The notes under the pieces are model-generated. The model ran no database searches. It saw only the letters and a program-made list of their open reading frames with translations, and was not told the origin of the DNA. DNA of 64,000 bases from Lentzea sp. NBRC 105346 (GTDB taxonomy: Bacteria; Actinomycetota; Actinomycetes; Mycobacteriales; Pseudonocardiaceae): assembly GCF_030269605.1 (NCBI RefSeq), contig NZ_BSTQ01000009.1, positions 248,001 through 312,000 of the forward strand. Direction: 5' to 3'. A program made the translations under genes and the position numbers. Positions 18,159-26,228 of this stretch are shown in pieces; within the stretch, counting starts at the first letter, position 1; the number at the start of each line of letters is the position of its first letter.

Positions 18159-18991
18159 ACGAAGCCTCGATCTATCACCAAGGCTCAGGGGTCAAGCTCT
18201 ACCTGGGGGACGCGCTGCAGGCGCTCCGCGGCCTCGCCCCATGTTCTGTTGATTGCGTGGTGACGTCGCCGCCTTATTGGGGACATCGCGACTACGGGAT
18301 CGCAGGGCAGTACGGGCACGAGGAACGCGTCGAGGACTTCGTCGAAGTCATGCGCAGCCTGTTCGCTGAGGTGCGCCGCATGCTCAAACCTTTGGGGACG
18401 TGCTGGCTGAACCTGGGCGACTCGTACGGCGGATCCTGGGGGAACTACGTCGCCGCCGGCTCGACGGCGCCCACCGCCAGCGATGAAGTTCGGCGGCGTC
18501 GCCACGGCACGCACCGACCACCTCAGTCTCGTGCCTTGAGGAAGAGCCTGATCGGTGTTCCTTGGCGAGTGGCGTTCGCGTTGCAGGAAGACGGCTGGCT
18601 GCTGCGGAACTCAGTCGTGTGGCACAAACCGAATGCACGACCCGAATCCGTGCGTGACCGGCTCGGCACGCGCTACGAGTCCGTCTTCTTCTTCGCGATG
18701 TCGAACAACCACTACTTTGCCGGTCCCAGCGAGCCGCTCGGAGACGTGTGGAAGGTGCCGGCGCAGCCGTTCCGCGGACACACTGCGGTGGGTCCGGTCG
18801 AGATCGCGCGGCGCGCGATCAGGCTTGGATGTCCACCGGGTGGCGTGGTGCTCGACCCGTTCAGCGGCACGGCAACCACCGGACTTGCCGCACGCCAGCT
18901 CGGCTGCTCGTACATCGGTGTCGACCTCAATCCTGCGTTCCACGATCTCGCGATCGCCCGCTTCGCTGAGCAGGAAGAGGTGGCGCTGTGA
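18155..18991 (+). CDS. Beta-class site-specific DNA methyltransferase (N4-cytosine or N6-adenine)
   Basis: This is the intact enzyme of the cluster, 278 residues. Catalytic motif TSPPYWGHRDYG (from residue 37) precedes SAM motif DPFSGTATTG (from 234), the motif order of the beta class. The SPPY form favours N4-cytosine methylation, as in PvuII-type enzymes, although N6-adenine cannot be excluded. ATG 18155 overlaps the previous stop, and an in-frame extension to 17996 is unlikely. No restriction endonuclease lies nearby, so it is an orphan methylase, perhaps protecting the element from host restriction. It overlaps the excisionase gene by 4 bases. Confidence 0.85.
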   Translation: MNEASIYHQGSGVKLYLGDALQALRGLAPCSVDCVVTSPPYWGHRDYGIAGQYGHEERVEDFVEVMRSLFAEVRRMLKPLGTCWLNLGDSYGGSWGNYVAAGSTAPTASDEVRRRRHGTHRPPQSRALRKSLIGVPWRVAFALQEDGWLLRNSVVWHKPNARPESVRDRLGTRYESVFFFAMSNNHYFAGPSEPLGDVWKVPAQPFRGHTAVGPVEIARRAIRLGCPPGGVVLDPFSGTATTGLAARQLGCSYIGVDLNPAFHDLAIARFAEQEEVAL

Positions 18992-19275
18992 CAGCGAAAC
19001 CGTTGACCGTCGCGGAGGTCATGGCCCTTCCTGCGGTCGTCGACATCGTCGTTGCCGGTCGTGCGTTCGGACTCGGACGCACGACCGCCTACGCGCTGGC
19101 ACGCAGCGGCCAGTTCCCTTGCCGTGTTGTCAGAGTTGGTTCTGCTTACCGAGTGCCGACCGCTGAGTTGCGTCGAGAACTCGGCCTCGAAGCAGCGCCG
19201 TCACAACCGGTTCCGTCGGCGCGACCTCAGCCGCTCGTGACGAAGGTGGTCCGCAAGCGTCGGACTCGTGACTGA
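18988..19275 (+). CDS. xis: Excisionase (helix-turn-helix, Xis-like)
   Basis: This 95-residue basic protein has an AlpA/MerR-type winged helix-turn-helix (about 10-60): VAGRAFGLGRTTAYALARSG followed by PCRVVRVGSAYRVPTAELRR. A basic tail (KVVRKRRTRD) follows. Such proteins next to a tyrosine integrase act as recombination directionality factors. The GTG start overlaps the methyltransferase stop, so excision is co-expressed with the methylase block. The integrase follows after 90 bases. Confidence 0.85.
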   Translation: MTAKPLTVAEVMALPAVVDIVVAGRAFGLGRTTAYALARSGQFPCRVVRVGSAYRVPTAELRRELGLEAAPSQPVPSARPQPLVTKVVRKRRTRD

Positions 19276-19308
19276 CAGTCCACACTCGACACGAACGGAT
19301 TCCTATGT

Positions 19309-19351
19309 CTCGGGCCAAGTTCACCCATTTCTCGGGCTCGCTCGGGCTCAC
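19309..19351 (+). repeat. Direct repeats CTCGGGC upstream of int (candidate arm-type sites)
   Basis: CTCGGGC occurs at 19309-19315, CTCGGGCTC at 19331-19339, and CTCGGGCTCAC at 19341-19351; the last two are spaced 10 bases apart. The same 11-base CTCGGGCTCAC recurs twice at the other end of int (20890-20911). The pairing at both ends of the integrase gene, near helical spacing, suggests integrase or Xis arm-binding sites. Confidence 0.45.
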
Positions 19352-19365
19352 ACCGCAGCGCGAGC

Positions 19366-21045
19366 ATGATGGTCATGCAATCCAAGACGGCTGACGCGAA
19401 GGGCGTCGCGCTCGGGTCCACCTTCAAGCGCTGCTCGTGTCGCAACCCGGCGACGGGCAGGCCGTTCGGCAAGTCCTGCCCGAAACTCAGCAGGAGCGAG
19501 CACGGCACGTGGGGCTACCGCATCGAGCTCCCCGCAGCTGCGGATGGTGAACGGCGGCCACGTCGCCGCACGACTTTCGACACCGCGACTGCGGCACAGG
19601 ATGAACTCGACCTCATTCGTCGTCTTCTTGCCATCCCGAGGCCCGGTGACACCAAAGCCCTCACCCAGGTCGGCGACCTCATCGCCGAAGCCATCAGCAA
19701 CTCGGCGCCGATCCCCGACGAGGACACCGTGCGTCGCCGCGTACGGCCGAAGGGCGGTCTGCGTGACCGCGTCCAGGTCGGCCCCTACTTCCTGAGCTGG
19801 TTGCCACAGCGGCGGAAGGTCCTCTCGAGAAACACCTACCGCAGCTACGAGTCCCACATCCGGCTGTACCTCGTGCCGTACCTCGGCGACATCTGGCTCG
19901 ACGAGCTGGAGAGCGCCGACTTCACGCTCATGTTCGAGCGCATCGAGGAGTTCAACGACCGGATTGAGGAGCTGCGCAACAGCTCGGACCCGGACCACCG
20001 CGCGTTGGTGAGGTACCGGCGCCCGGTCGGTATCGCCTCGATGCACCGGATCGTCGCCACGGCGCGCAAGGGACTCAACGACGCGATGCACGGCGACGGA
20101 CTGATCACCCTCAACCCCGCCGTGCGGGTCGAGCTGCCGCCCGAGGTGCGGCCGAAGCCGCTCATCTGGACCGAAGCCCGTGTGGCGCGCTGGCTGGAGA
20201 CGGGGGAGATCCCCGGCAAGGTCATGGTCTGGACGCCGGAGCAGACAGGCGCGTTCCTCGACTTCATCGCGCACCACCGGCTGTACGCGTTCTTCCACCT
20301 GCTCGCCCACGCTGGGCTGCGTCGTGGCGAGGGACTTGGGCAGTACTGGGCTGACCTCGATGAGGAAGCAGCCTCACTCGCGATCCGGTTCCAGCTGTTG
20401 CAGGTGGGCTGGGAGACCGAGTTCGGAACGCCGAAGACCGACAGCAGCGTGGCGATCATCACGCTCGACCGGGGGACCCTTCTGGAGCTGTGCGCTCACC
20501 GGTCCCGGCAGCAACGGGAACGGGAAGCTGCGGGGGACGCGTGGGTCGACCTCGGCCTCATGTTCACCGAGCTGGACGGCTCACCGTTGCACCCTGCTGC
20601 TGTCACCGACCTGTTCAACAAGCTCGTTGAGGAAGCTGGCTCGCCGCCGATCCGGCTGCACGACCTTCGGCACGGAGCCGCGACCTTCGCGCTGGCGTCA
20701 GGAGCGGACATGAAGGTCGTGTCCAGCATGCTGCGGCACTCCTCGATCACCATCACCGCGGACACCTACACCGGCGTGCTGCCGCAGGTCGCGCGCGAGA
20801 CCGCTGAGGGAATCGCCCGTCTCGTGCCGCGCAAGGTCGCCTCGGTCCGGGTGCTGCCGGAACGTCCGGCGATCGAAGATCATCCGCGTCTCGGGCTCAC
20901 CTCGGGCTCACAAACCATGATCCACAACGACGAAACGGAGAAAGAGAATGAACCCGCGAAATACAAAGAAGCAGGTCAACTCGAAAGTCGACCTGCTTCT
21001 CTGGAGTACGCCGCCAGGGACTCGAACCCCGGACCCGCTGATTAA
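19366..21045 (+). CDS. int: Tyrosine-recombinase integrase, overlaps tRNA-Lys
   Basis: This 559-residue integrase carries the element into tRNA-Lys. It has a Cys-containing N-terminal region (RCSCRNPATGRPFGKSCP), a SAM-like core-binding domain (about 130-260), and a catalytic domain with the full set Arg319 (AGLRR), His432 and Arg435 (HDLRH), His458 (LRHSS), and Tyr468 (TADTY). The last 14 or so residues, EYAARDSNPGPAD, are simply translated tRNA 3' sequence; the TAA at 21043-21045 lies in the anticodon arm. The gene therefore overlaps its own attachment core, as in many actinobacterial elements. Confidence 0.93.
   Translation: MMVMQSKTADAKGVALGSTFKRCSCRNPATGRPFGKSCPKLSRSEHGTWGYRIELPAAADGERRPRRRTTFDTATAAQDELDLIRRLLAIPRPGDTKALTQVGDLIAEAISNSAPIPDEDTVRRRVRPKGGLRDRVQVGPYFLSWLPQRRKVLSRNTYRSYESHIRLYLVPYLGDIWLDELESADFTLMFERIEEFNDRIEELRNSSDPDHRALVRYRRPVGIASMHRIVATARKGLNDAMHGDGLITLNPAVRVELPPEVRPKPLIWTEARVARWLETGEIPGKVMVWTPEQTGAFLDFIAHHRLYAFFHLLAHAGLRRGEGLGQYWADLDEEAASLAIRFQLLQVGWETEFGTPKTDSSVAIITLDRGTLLELCAHRSRQQREREAAGDAWVDLGLMFTELDGSPLHPAAVTDLFNKLVEEAGSPPIRLHDLRHGAATFALASGADMKVVSSMLRHSSITITADTYTGVLPQVARETAEGIARLVPRKVASVRVLPERPAIEDHPRLGLTSGSQTMIHNDETEKENEPAKYKEAGQLESRPASLEYAARDSNPGPAD
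20890..20911 (+). repeat. Tandem CTCGGGCTCAC repeats inside 3' end of int
   Basis: Two exact 11-base copies (20890-20900 and 20901-20911) sit about 100 bases from the attachment core. They match the copy at 19341-19351 upstream of int. They are candidate integrase arm sites that also encode part of the integrase tail. Confidence 0.45.
20967..21000 (-). terminator. tRNA-Lys terminator embedded in int coding sequence
   Basis: GAAGCAGGTC (20968-20977) pairs with 20990-20999, with three further inner pairs around a 4-base loop and one mismatch. On the minus strand the hairpin follows the tRNA 3' end by 6 bases and is followed by CTTTGTATTT, a T-rich tail. It should end tRNA-Lys transcription, and it belongs to the element, not the chromosome. 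Confidence 0.65.
21007..21045. other. ICE attachment site region (att core within tRNA-Lys 3' half)
   Basis: The 3' half of tRNA-Lys, from the anticodon arm through the T-arm to the acceptor end, lies directly against the integrase gene. By analogy with other tRNA-targeting elements the crossover core lies here and an identical copy should mark the far left end, which is outside the window. Exact core length cannot be set from one end. Confidence 0.6.
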
Positions 21046-21080
21046 GAGTCAGCTGCTCTAACCAACTGAGCTAGCGGCGC
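21007..21080 (-). tRNA. tRNA-Lys(CTT)
   Basis: On the minus strand the gene starts GCGCCGC at 21080 and folds as a complete cloverleaf. The D-arm is GCTC/GAGC, and the anticodon loop CTCTTAA gives anticodon CTT. The T-arm contains GGTTCGAGTCC, and the acceptor end GCGGCGT pairs with one G-U. CCA is not encoded. It is the integration target of the ICE. Confidence 0.95.
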
Positions 21081-21121
21081 TTGGCGGGTGTCGGAAGGTC
21101 TTGCTCGTTCCGACGTGGAGA

Positions 21122-21152
21122 ACATTAGCACAGGGGTTCGCGCGCTTCCCAA
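21122..21152 (-). promoter_or_regulatory. Possible tRNA-Lys promoter
   Basis: On the minus strand TTGGGA (21152-21147) and TAATGT (21127-21122), 19 bases apart, lie about 40 bases upstream of the tRNA 5' end. The spacing is slightly long, so this is only a candidate. If correct, the tRNA promoter stays on the chromosome side while its terminator comes from the element. Confidence 0.3.
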
Positions 21153-21316
21153 TCGGCTGGTCAGCCGGGGTGCGGCACTACTTCGGCCTGGTAACGATCG
21201 AGCATCTCCGGCAACCCTCGGAACCGAACTGGCGTCACCTTGACGGGGGACACCAAAACGGGTGCGTAGAGGGCAGTCTCGGGTGTCTGGGGAACAAGTA
21301 GATCGGATGGCTGTCG

Positions 21317-22495
21317 ATGGGGATGTGGGGCAGACGCGGTACTGGTCTTGTCGCGGTGGGGCTCGCTGCGACATTGATCACAGGGTGCAGTGATGATGGT
21401 GCGCAGGGGACCGCGCCGTCGTCGTCCGCTGCTCCGCCGCCGCCCAAGTCGGTGACGCTGACGCTGGCGTTGAACGAGGGGGCCGCGGACGTGTCGCCGG
21501 GACTGCCGGTGATCGCTACCGCCGCGGACGGGAAGCTCACCGAGGTCACGCTGACCAGCCCTGAGGGCAAGGTCGTTCAGGGGCACATGAACGCCGAGAG
21601 CACTCAGTGGACCAACGGCGAGATGCTGGGATATGGCAAGACTTACAAGCTGAGTGCCACCGGGGTCGGCGAGGACGGCAAGCCGCAGACGAAGACCGCG
21701 TCGTTCACGACCGTTCAGCCGCGGACGCAGACGTTCGTGTCGACGAACCCGATGGACGGCACGACGGTGGGCGTCGGGCAGCCGCTCGCGTTCTACTTCG
21801 ACGAGAAGGTGACCGACAAGATCGCCGCCGAGTCGGCCATCCAGATCGTCACCACGCCGCCGGTCGAGGGTGCCTTCTACTGGTTCAACGACAAGGAAGT
21901 GCACTGGCGGCCCAGGGAGTTCTGGAAGCCCGGCACCAAGATCACGATGAACATCAAGGTGTACGGCCGGAACATGGGCAACGGGATCTACGGGCAGGAG
22001 GACCGGGTCATCAACACGACCATCGGTGACTCCCGGATCCACGAGGCCGACGGCGGCACGCACCAGGTCGTCACGAAGGTCAACGGTGCGGTCGTCCGCA
22101 CGGTGCCGACGTCGATGGGCAACGCCGCGAACACCACGCCGACCGGGATCTACGTGGTCAGCGAGAAGCACGACCACATGATCATGGACTCGACGACCTA
22201 CGGGCTGGCGCTGGAGAACGGCGGCTACAAGACGCCGGTCGACTGGGCCACGCGCATGTCGAACAGCGGCATCTTCGTGCACTCCGCGCCGTGGTCGGTG
22301 GGCGACCAGGGGCACCGCAACGTGAGTCACGGTTGCCTCAACATGTCGCCGGCCAACGCCAAGCAGTTCTTCGACGAGGCCAAGCCCGGTGACGTCGTCA
22401 TCGTCAGCAACTCCGGCGGCCCGCCGCTCGAGTCGTGGGACGGGTTCGGCGACTGGCAGGTCCCGTGGGACCAGTGGGTGAAGGGCAACCGCTGA
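21317..22495 (+). CDS. L,D-transpeptidase lipoprotein (YkuD, Ig-like domains)
   Basis: This 392-residue enzyme makes 3-3 cross-links in peptidoglycan. A lipoprotein signal peptide ends in LITGC (Cys about residue 24). Two Ig-like domains (about 45-250) follow, then a YkuD catalytic domain with the motif SHGCLNMSP carrying His338 and Cys340. The order matches the LdtMt2-type enzymes of mycobacteria and relatives. ATG 21317 is the only plausible start before the signal. The gene stands alone and is closed by a hairpin at 22504-22527. It is the first chromosomal gene beside the ICE. Confidence 0.9.
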   Translation: MGMWGRRGTGLVAVGLAATLITGCSDDGAQGTAPSSSAAPPPPKSVTLTLALNEGAADVSPGLPVIATAADGKLTEVTLTSPEGKVVQGHMNAESTQWTNGEMLGYGKTYKLSATGVGEDGKPQTKTASFTTVQPRTQTFVSTNPMDGTTVGVGQPLAFYFDEKVTDKIAAESAIQIVTTPPVEGAFYWFNDKEVHWRPREFWKPGTKITMNIKVYGRNMGNGIYGQEDRVINTTIGDSRIHEADGGTHQVVTKVNGAVVRTVPTSMGNAANTTPTGIYVVSEKHDHMIMDSTTYGLALENGGYKTPVDWATRMSNSGIFVHSAPWSVGDQGHRNVSHGCLNMSPANAKQFFDEAKPGDVVIVSNSGGPPLESWDGFGDWQVPWDQWVKGNR

Positions 22496-22503
22496 CGTGG
22501 AAA

Positions 22504-22527
22504 GGGCCGGGTGTGTTCGCCCGGCCC
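22504..22527 (+). terminator. Terminator after L,D-transpeptidase
   Basis: GGGCCGGG (22504-22511) pairs with CCCGGCCC (22520-22527) around an 8-base loop, 8 bases after the stop codon. There is no T-run, as is common in actinomycetes. Confidence 0.6.
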
Positions 22528-22595
22528 TAGCTCCCTGAAAACGTTTGTGCGAGGCTGTCCCGGCCACCGCCGTCCGCTCTCAATGGGGAGGCTTT

Positions 22596-24593
22596 GTGGT
22601 GCGCAGACTGCTGGTCCTCGCGAGCACGTTCGCGATCACGCTGGGGCTCGCCCCGCCCGCCCACGCCGACGACGTCCTGTTGTCGTTCGACAGACCCGCG
22701 ACGGCCTCCAGCGAGGCGGACGCGGACCATGTCGCGACGAAGGCCGTCGACCTCGACCGGACCACCCGCTGGCGCAGCGGCCACGACCGGCTGCAGTGGT
22801 TGTCGGTCGACCTCGGTGCCATGTCCACGATCAACCGCGTCGTGCTGCGCTGGGGAAACCGGTGTGCCCGCGAGTACAAGGTCCAGACGTCACCGGAAGG
22901 CGTGTACTGGCGCGACGTCCACACCGTCACGCGTGGGCACGGCGGTGATGACAACATCAACCTGACCGCGTTCGGGCGATTCGTGCGCGTGTACATGTCG
23001 CGGCCATGCTTCTTCGGCTATGAGATGAACGAGTTCGAGGTTCATGGCACGCCCGGCGTGATCGACACGACCCCGCCCGGTGTGCCGGGCGCGCTCAAGT
23101 CCACGACCGTCACCGCGACCTCCGTACGGCTGGAGTGGGGCGCCGCGACGGACAACGTCGCCGTGACCGCCTACGACATCTACCAGTCCGGGCAGTTCGT
23201 GAAGTCCGTCGACGGCACGACGCTGAACAACAACGTCACGAAGCTCACCCCGAACACCGCGTATTCCTTCTACGTCAACGCACGCGACGCCGCCGGCAAC
23301 GTGTCGCAGGCGTCGAACTCGGTCAACGTCACCACCCCGGCCGCGGTCATCGACAACGAGCCGCCGACCGTGCCGACCAACGTCCAGGCCACGCCCACGG
23401 CCAACAGCGTGAAGCTGACCTGGACCGCGTCGACCGACAATGTGGCGGTCGCGAGCTACGCCGTGTTCCGCGACGGCAAGCAGGCGGGCACGAGCACCAC
23501 GCCCAACGCCACGATCTCCGGTCTGGCACCGGAAACCGCCTATCAGTTCACCGTCCAGGCGATCGACACCGCGGGCAAGCGCTCGGCGTTCACGGCACCG
23601 CTGCAAGCCACGACTCAGCGCGGCCGCGACGCCGTCGGCCAGGTCACGAAGATCGCGGACGACACGGATGTCCCGTGGGGCCTGGAGTTCCTGCCCGACG
23701 GCTCGGCGCTCTACGCGGAACGCGACGCCGCCGACGTCGTCCGGATCACGCCCAAGGGCGAGAAAACCGTTGCAGGACACGTGCCCAACGTCGTCAGCAC
23801 CGACGGCGAGGGCGGCCTGCTCGGCGTCGAACGCCAGGGCGACTGGATCTACCTCTACCACACCAGCCCGACCGACAACCGGCTTGTGCGGATGAAGCTG
23901 GTGGACGGCAAGCTCACGAACCACGAGGTCCTGCTCACCGGCGCGCCGCGCAACAAGTTCCACAACGGCGGGCGGCTGCGGTTCGGCCCGGACGGCAAGC
24001 TGTACATCGCGACCGGCGACGGCCAGGTGCCGCAGAACGCGCAGGACCTGAACTCGTTGGGCGGCAAGGTGTTGCGGGTGAACCCCGACGGCAGCGTGCC
24101 CAGGGACAACCCGTTCCCCGGCAAGTACGTGTACAGCTACGGGCACCGCAACGTGCAGGGCCTCGCGTTCGACTCGCGCGGACGCCTGTGGGAGGCCGAG
24201 TTCGGCAACTCGATCATGGACGAGATCAACCTGATCAGGCCGGGCGGCAACTACGGCTGGCCCGCGTGCGAGGGCACCGCGAACCTGTGCGACGAGCCGA
24301 CGTTCCACAAACCGATGTGGACCTCGCCCGTGTCCGCGGCCTCGCCCAGCGGTCTCACGATCGTCGACGACGTGGTGTACCTCGCGGCACTGCGCGGCCA
24401 GAAGCTGTACCGGATCCCGATCCGCGGCCGTCAGCTCGGCGAGGCGACGTCCTACTTCGAAGGCCACTTCGGACGGTTGCGCACGGTCGAGCGGTCACCC
24501 GACGGCGGGTTGTGGCTCACGACGTCCAACGGTGACAAGGACTCCATCCCACACAACAGCACCACGCAGCTGATGCACGTGAACCTGCGTTAG
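22596..24593 (+). CDS. Secreted PQQ-type sugar dehydrogenase with discoidin and two Fn3 domains
   Basis: This is an exported protein of about 665 residues. After a signal peptide ending in PPAHA, an F5/8-type (discoidin/CBM32) domain (about 25-150) contains LQWLSVDLG and a cysteine pair. Two fibronectin-III repeats follow (about 155-245 and 255-340). The C-terminal beta-propeller (about 350-660) is of the glucose/sorbosone dehydrogenase family, with HNGGRLRFGPDGKLYIATGD and YSYGHRNVQGLAFDS. These enzymes oxidise sugars at the cell surface using PQQ; the real substrate is unknown. GTG 22596 follows GGGGAG; the in-frame start at 22545 lacks a ribosome site. Confidence 0.83.
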   Translation: MVRRLLVLASTFAITLGLAPPAHADDVLLSFDRPATASSEADADHVATKAVDLDRTTRWRSGHDRLQWLSVDLGAMSTINRVVLRWGNRCAREYKVQTSPEGVYWRDVHTVTRGHGGDDNINLTAFGRFVRVYMSRPCFFGYEMNEFEVHGTPGVIDTTPPGVPGALKSTTVTATSVRLEWGAATDNVAVTAYDIYQSGQFVKSVDGTTLNNNVTKLTPNTAYSFYVNARDAAGNVSQASNSVNVTTPAAVIDNEPPTVPTNVQATPTANSVKLTWTASTDNVAVASYAVFRDGKQAGTSTTPNATISGLAPETAYQFTVQAIDTAGKRSAFTAPLQATTQRGRDAVGQVTKIADDTDVPWGLEFLPDGSALYAERDAADVVRITPKGEKTVAGHVPNVVSTDGEGGLLGVERQGDWIYLYHTSPTDNRLVRMKLVDGKLTNHEVLLTGAPRNKFHNGGRLRFGPDGKLYIATGDGQVPQNAQDLNSLGGKVLRVNPDGSVPRDNPFPGKYVYSYGHRNVQGLAFDSRGRLWEAEFGNSIMDEINLIRPGGNYGWPACEGTANLCDEPTFHKPMWTSPVSAASPSGLTIVDDVVYLAALRGQKLYRIPIRGRQLGEATSYFEGHFGRLRTVERSPDGGLWLTTSNGDKDSIPHNSTTQLMHVNLR

Positions 24594-26209
24594 AGCTCGG
24601 TCGCCTGGCCGTCCGCGACGGCCAGGCGACGGTTCACGTGCACCGCGTCGAGCATGCGGCGGTCGTGCGTCACCAGCAGCAGCGTGCCGTCGTAGGAGTC
24701 GAGCGCCGACTCGAGCTGTTCGATCGCGGCCAGGTCCAGGTGGTTGGTCGGCTCGTCCAGCACGAGCAGGTTCACCCCGCGTGCCTGTAGCAACGCCAGC
24801 GCCGCACGGGTGCGCTCACCCGGCGACAGCGAACCGGCGGGCCGCAGCACGTGCGCGGCCTTCAGCCCGAACTTGGCCAGCAGCGTGCGCACGTCCGCGG
24901 GCGTCAGCTCCGGAACGGTCGCCTCGAACGCGTCCACCAGCGGGGAGTCCCCGAGGAACAACCCGCGCGCCTGGTCGACCTCGCCGACGACCACCCCGGA
25001 CCCCAGAGACGCATACCCGGACGACAGCGGAACCCGCCCCAGCAAGGCCGCCAGCAGCGTCGACTTGCCCGCGCCGTTGGCGCCGGTGATCGCCACCCGG
25101 TCCGCCCAGTCGATCTGCAGGTCGACCGGCCCGAGCGTGAACGACCCGCGCGTCACCACGGCACCGCGCAGCGACGCCACCACCGCGCCCGAGCGAGGCG
25201 CGGCGGCGATCTCCATCCGCAGTTCCCACTCCTTGCGCGGCTCCTCGACGACGTCCAGGCGTTCGATCATGCGCTGGGTCTGCCGGGCCTTCGCGGCCTG
25301 CTTCTCGGTCGACTCGGACCGGAACTTGCGGCCCACCTTGTCGTTGTCGGCGGACGCCTTGCGCCGGGCGTTCTTGACGCCCTTCTCCATCCACGAACGC
25401 TGCATCCGCGCGCGGGCCTCCAGGTCGGAGCGCTTGTCCGCGTACTCCTCGTAGTCCTCGCGGGCGTGCCGGCGCGCCACGTCGCGTTCCTCCAGGTACG
25501 CCTCGTAGCCGCCGCCGTACAGGTTCACCTGTTGCTGGTGCAGGTCGAGCTCCAGCACCTTCGTCACCGTGCGAGCGAGGAACTCACGGTCGTGCGACAC
25601 GAGCACGGTGCCCGCGCGCAGCTGGGAGACGAACTTCTCCAGCTTCTCCAGGCCGTCCAGGTCGAGGTCGTTGGTCGGCTCGTCGAGCAGGAAGACGTCG
25701 TAGCGGCTGAGCAGCAACGACGCCAGGCCCGCGCGCGCCGCCTGGCCGCCGGACAACGACGTCATCGCCAGGTCGAGGCTGAACGGCAGGTCCAGCGCGT
25801 CGGCCCGTTCGTCCAGGTCGGCGCCGCCGAGCGCGAGCCAGCGGTCCAGCGCGTCGGCATAGCCCTCGCCACCACCGGTCGCCAGCGCCTCGGTCTCCGC
25901 GTCCAGAACAGCCTGGGCCGCCGCGACACCCGTGCGCCGGTGCAGGAACGCCCGCACGGTCTCGCCGGGGATGCGATCCGGTTCCTGTGGCAGGTAGCCG
26001 ATGTTCGCCGAAGGCGGGCTCAGCGAGACACGGCCTTCCTCGCACGGCAGGAGGCCGGCCAGGGTCCGGAGCAACGTCGACTTGCCCGCGCCGTTCACCC
26101 CGACGAGACCGACGACGTCATCGGGTGCGACGACGAGGTCGAGGCCGGAGAACAGGACCCGGTCGCCGTGGCCCGCGGCGAGATCCTTTGCGACCAGCGT
26201 GGCGCTCAT
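24590..26209 (-). CDS. ABC-F family ATPase
   Basis: This 539-residue soluble protein has two ABC domains in tandem and no membrane segment. Walker A motifs are GVNGAGKST and GANGAGKST, signatures are LSGGQ and LSPGE, and Walker B regions are VFLLDEPTNDLDL and LLVLDEPTNHLDL. The charged linker with coiled-coil character (about 245-330, rich in Arg/Lys/Glu) is the ribosome-probing element of ABC-F translation factors. Members act on the ribosome in translation elongation or antibiotic protection; which applies here cannot be told. It overlaps the sugar dehydrogenase 3' end by 4 bases, convergently. Confidence 0.88.
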   Translation of the reverse strand: MSATLVAKDLAAGHGDRVLFSGLDLVVAPDDVVGLVGVNGAGKSTLLRTLAGLLPCEEGRVSLSPPSANIGYLPQEPDRIPGETVRAFLHRRTGVAAAQAVLDAETEALATGGGEGYADALDRWLALGGADLDERADALDLPFSLDLAMTSLSGGQAARAGLASLLLSRYDVFLLDEPTNDLDLDGLEKLEKFVSQLRAGTVLVSHDREFLARTVTKVLELDLHQQQVNLYGGGYEAYLEERDVARRHAREDYEEYADKRSDLEARARMQRSWMEKGVKNARRKASADNDKVGRKFRSESTEKQAAKARQTQRMIERLDVVEEPRKEWELRMEIAAAPRSGAVVASLRGAVVTRGSFTLGPVDLQIDWADRVAITGANGAGKSTLLAALLGRVPLSSGYASLGSGVVVGEVDQARGLFLGDSPLVDAFEATVPELTPADVRTLLAKFGLKAAHVLRPAGSLSPGERTRAALALLQARGVNLLVLDEPTNHLDLAAIEQLESALDSYDGTLLLVTHDRRMLDAVHVNRRLAVADGQATEL

Positions 26210-26228
26210 GACACTCCCAGACGTGAAG

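Larger units (their letters stand above)
1..21045. mobile_element. Integrative and conjugative element (partial, integrase-proximal end)
   Basis: The stretch combines a complete conjugative machine (relaxase-like protein, VirD4-like and VirB4-like ATPases, VirB6-like channel, pilin-like protein, wall hydrolase) with an excisionase and a tyrosine integrase that ends inside a tRNA-Lys gene. No phage capsid, portal or terminase is present, so this is an ICE and not a prophage. The right boundary is the tRNA 3' half near 21007-21045. The left boundary and its repeat of the tRNA 3' end are not in the window. The separate VirB4, VirB6 and pilin genes distinguish it from Streptomyces-type AICEs, which use a single FtsK/TraB translocase. 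Confidence 0.9.

Noticed and set aside
19305..19394. 29-codon frame between xis and int
   Set aside because: It overlaps the int start and reads through the direct repeats; no ribosome site.
1..21045. Prophage
   Set aside because: Integrase and excisionase are present, but conjugation genes take the place of capsid, tail and terminase genes.
22890..24467. 525-codon minus-strand frame
   Set aside because: It is antisense to the sugar dehydrogenase and composed of Arg/Val/Asp/Gly typical of mirror frames in high-GC DNA.
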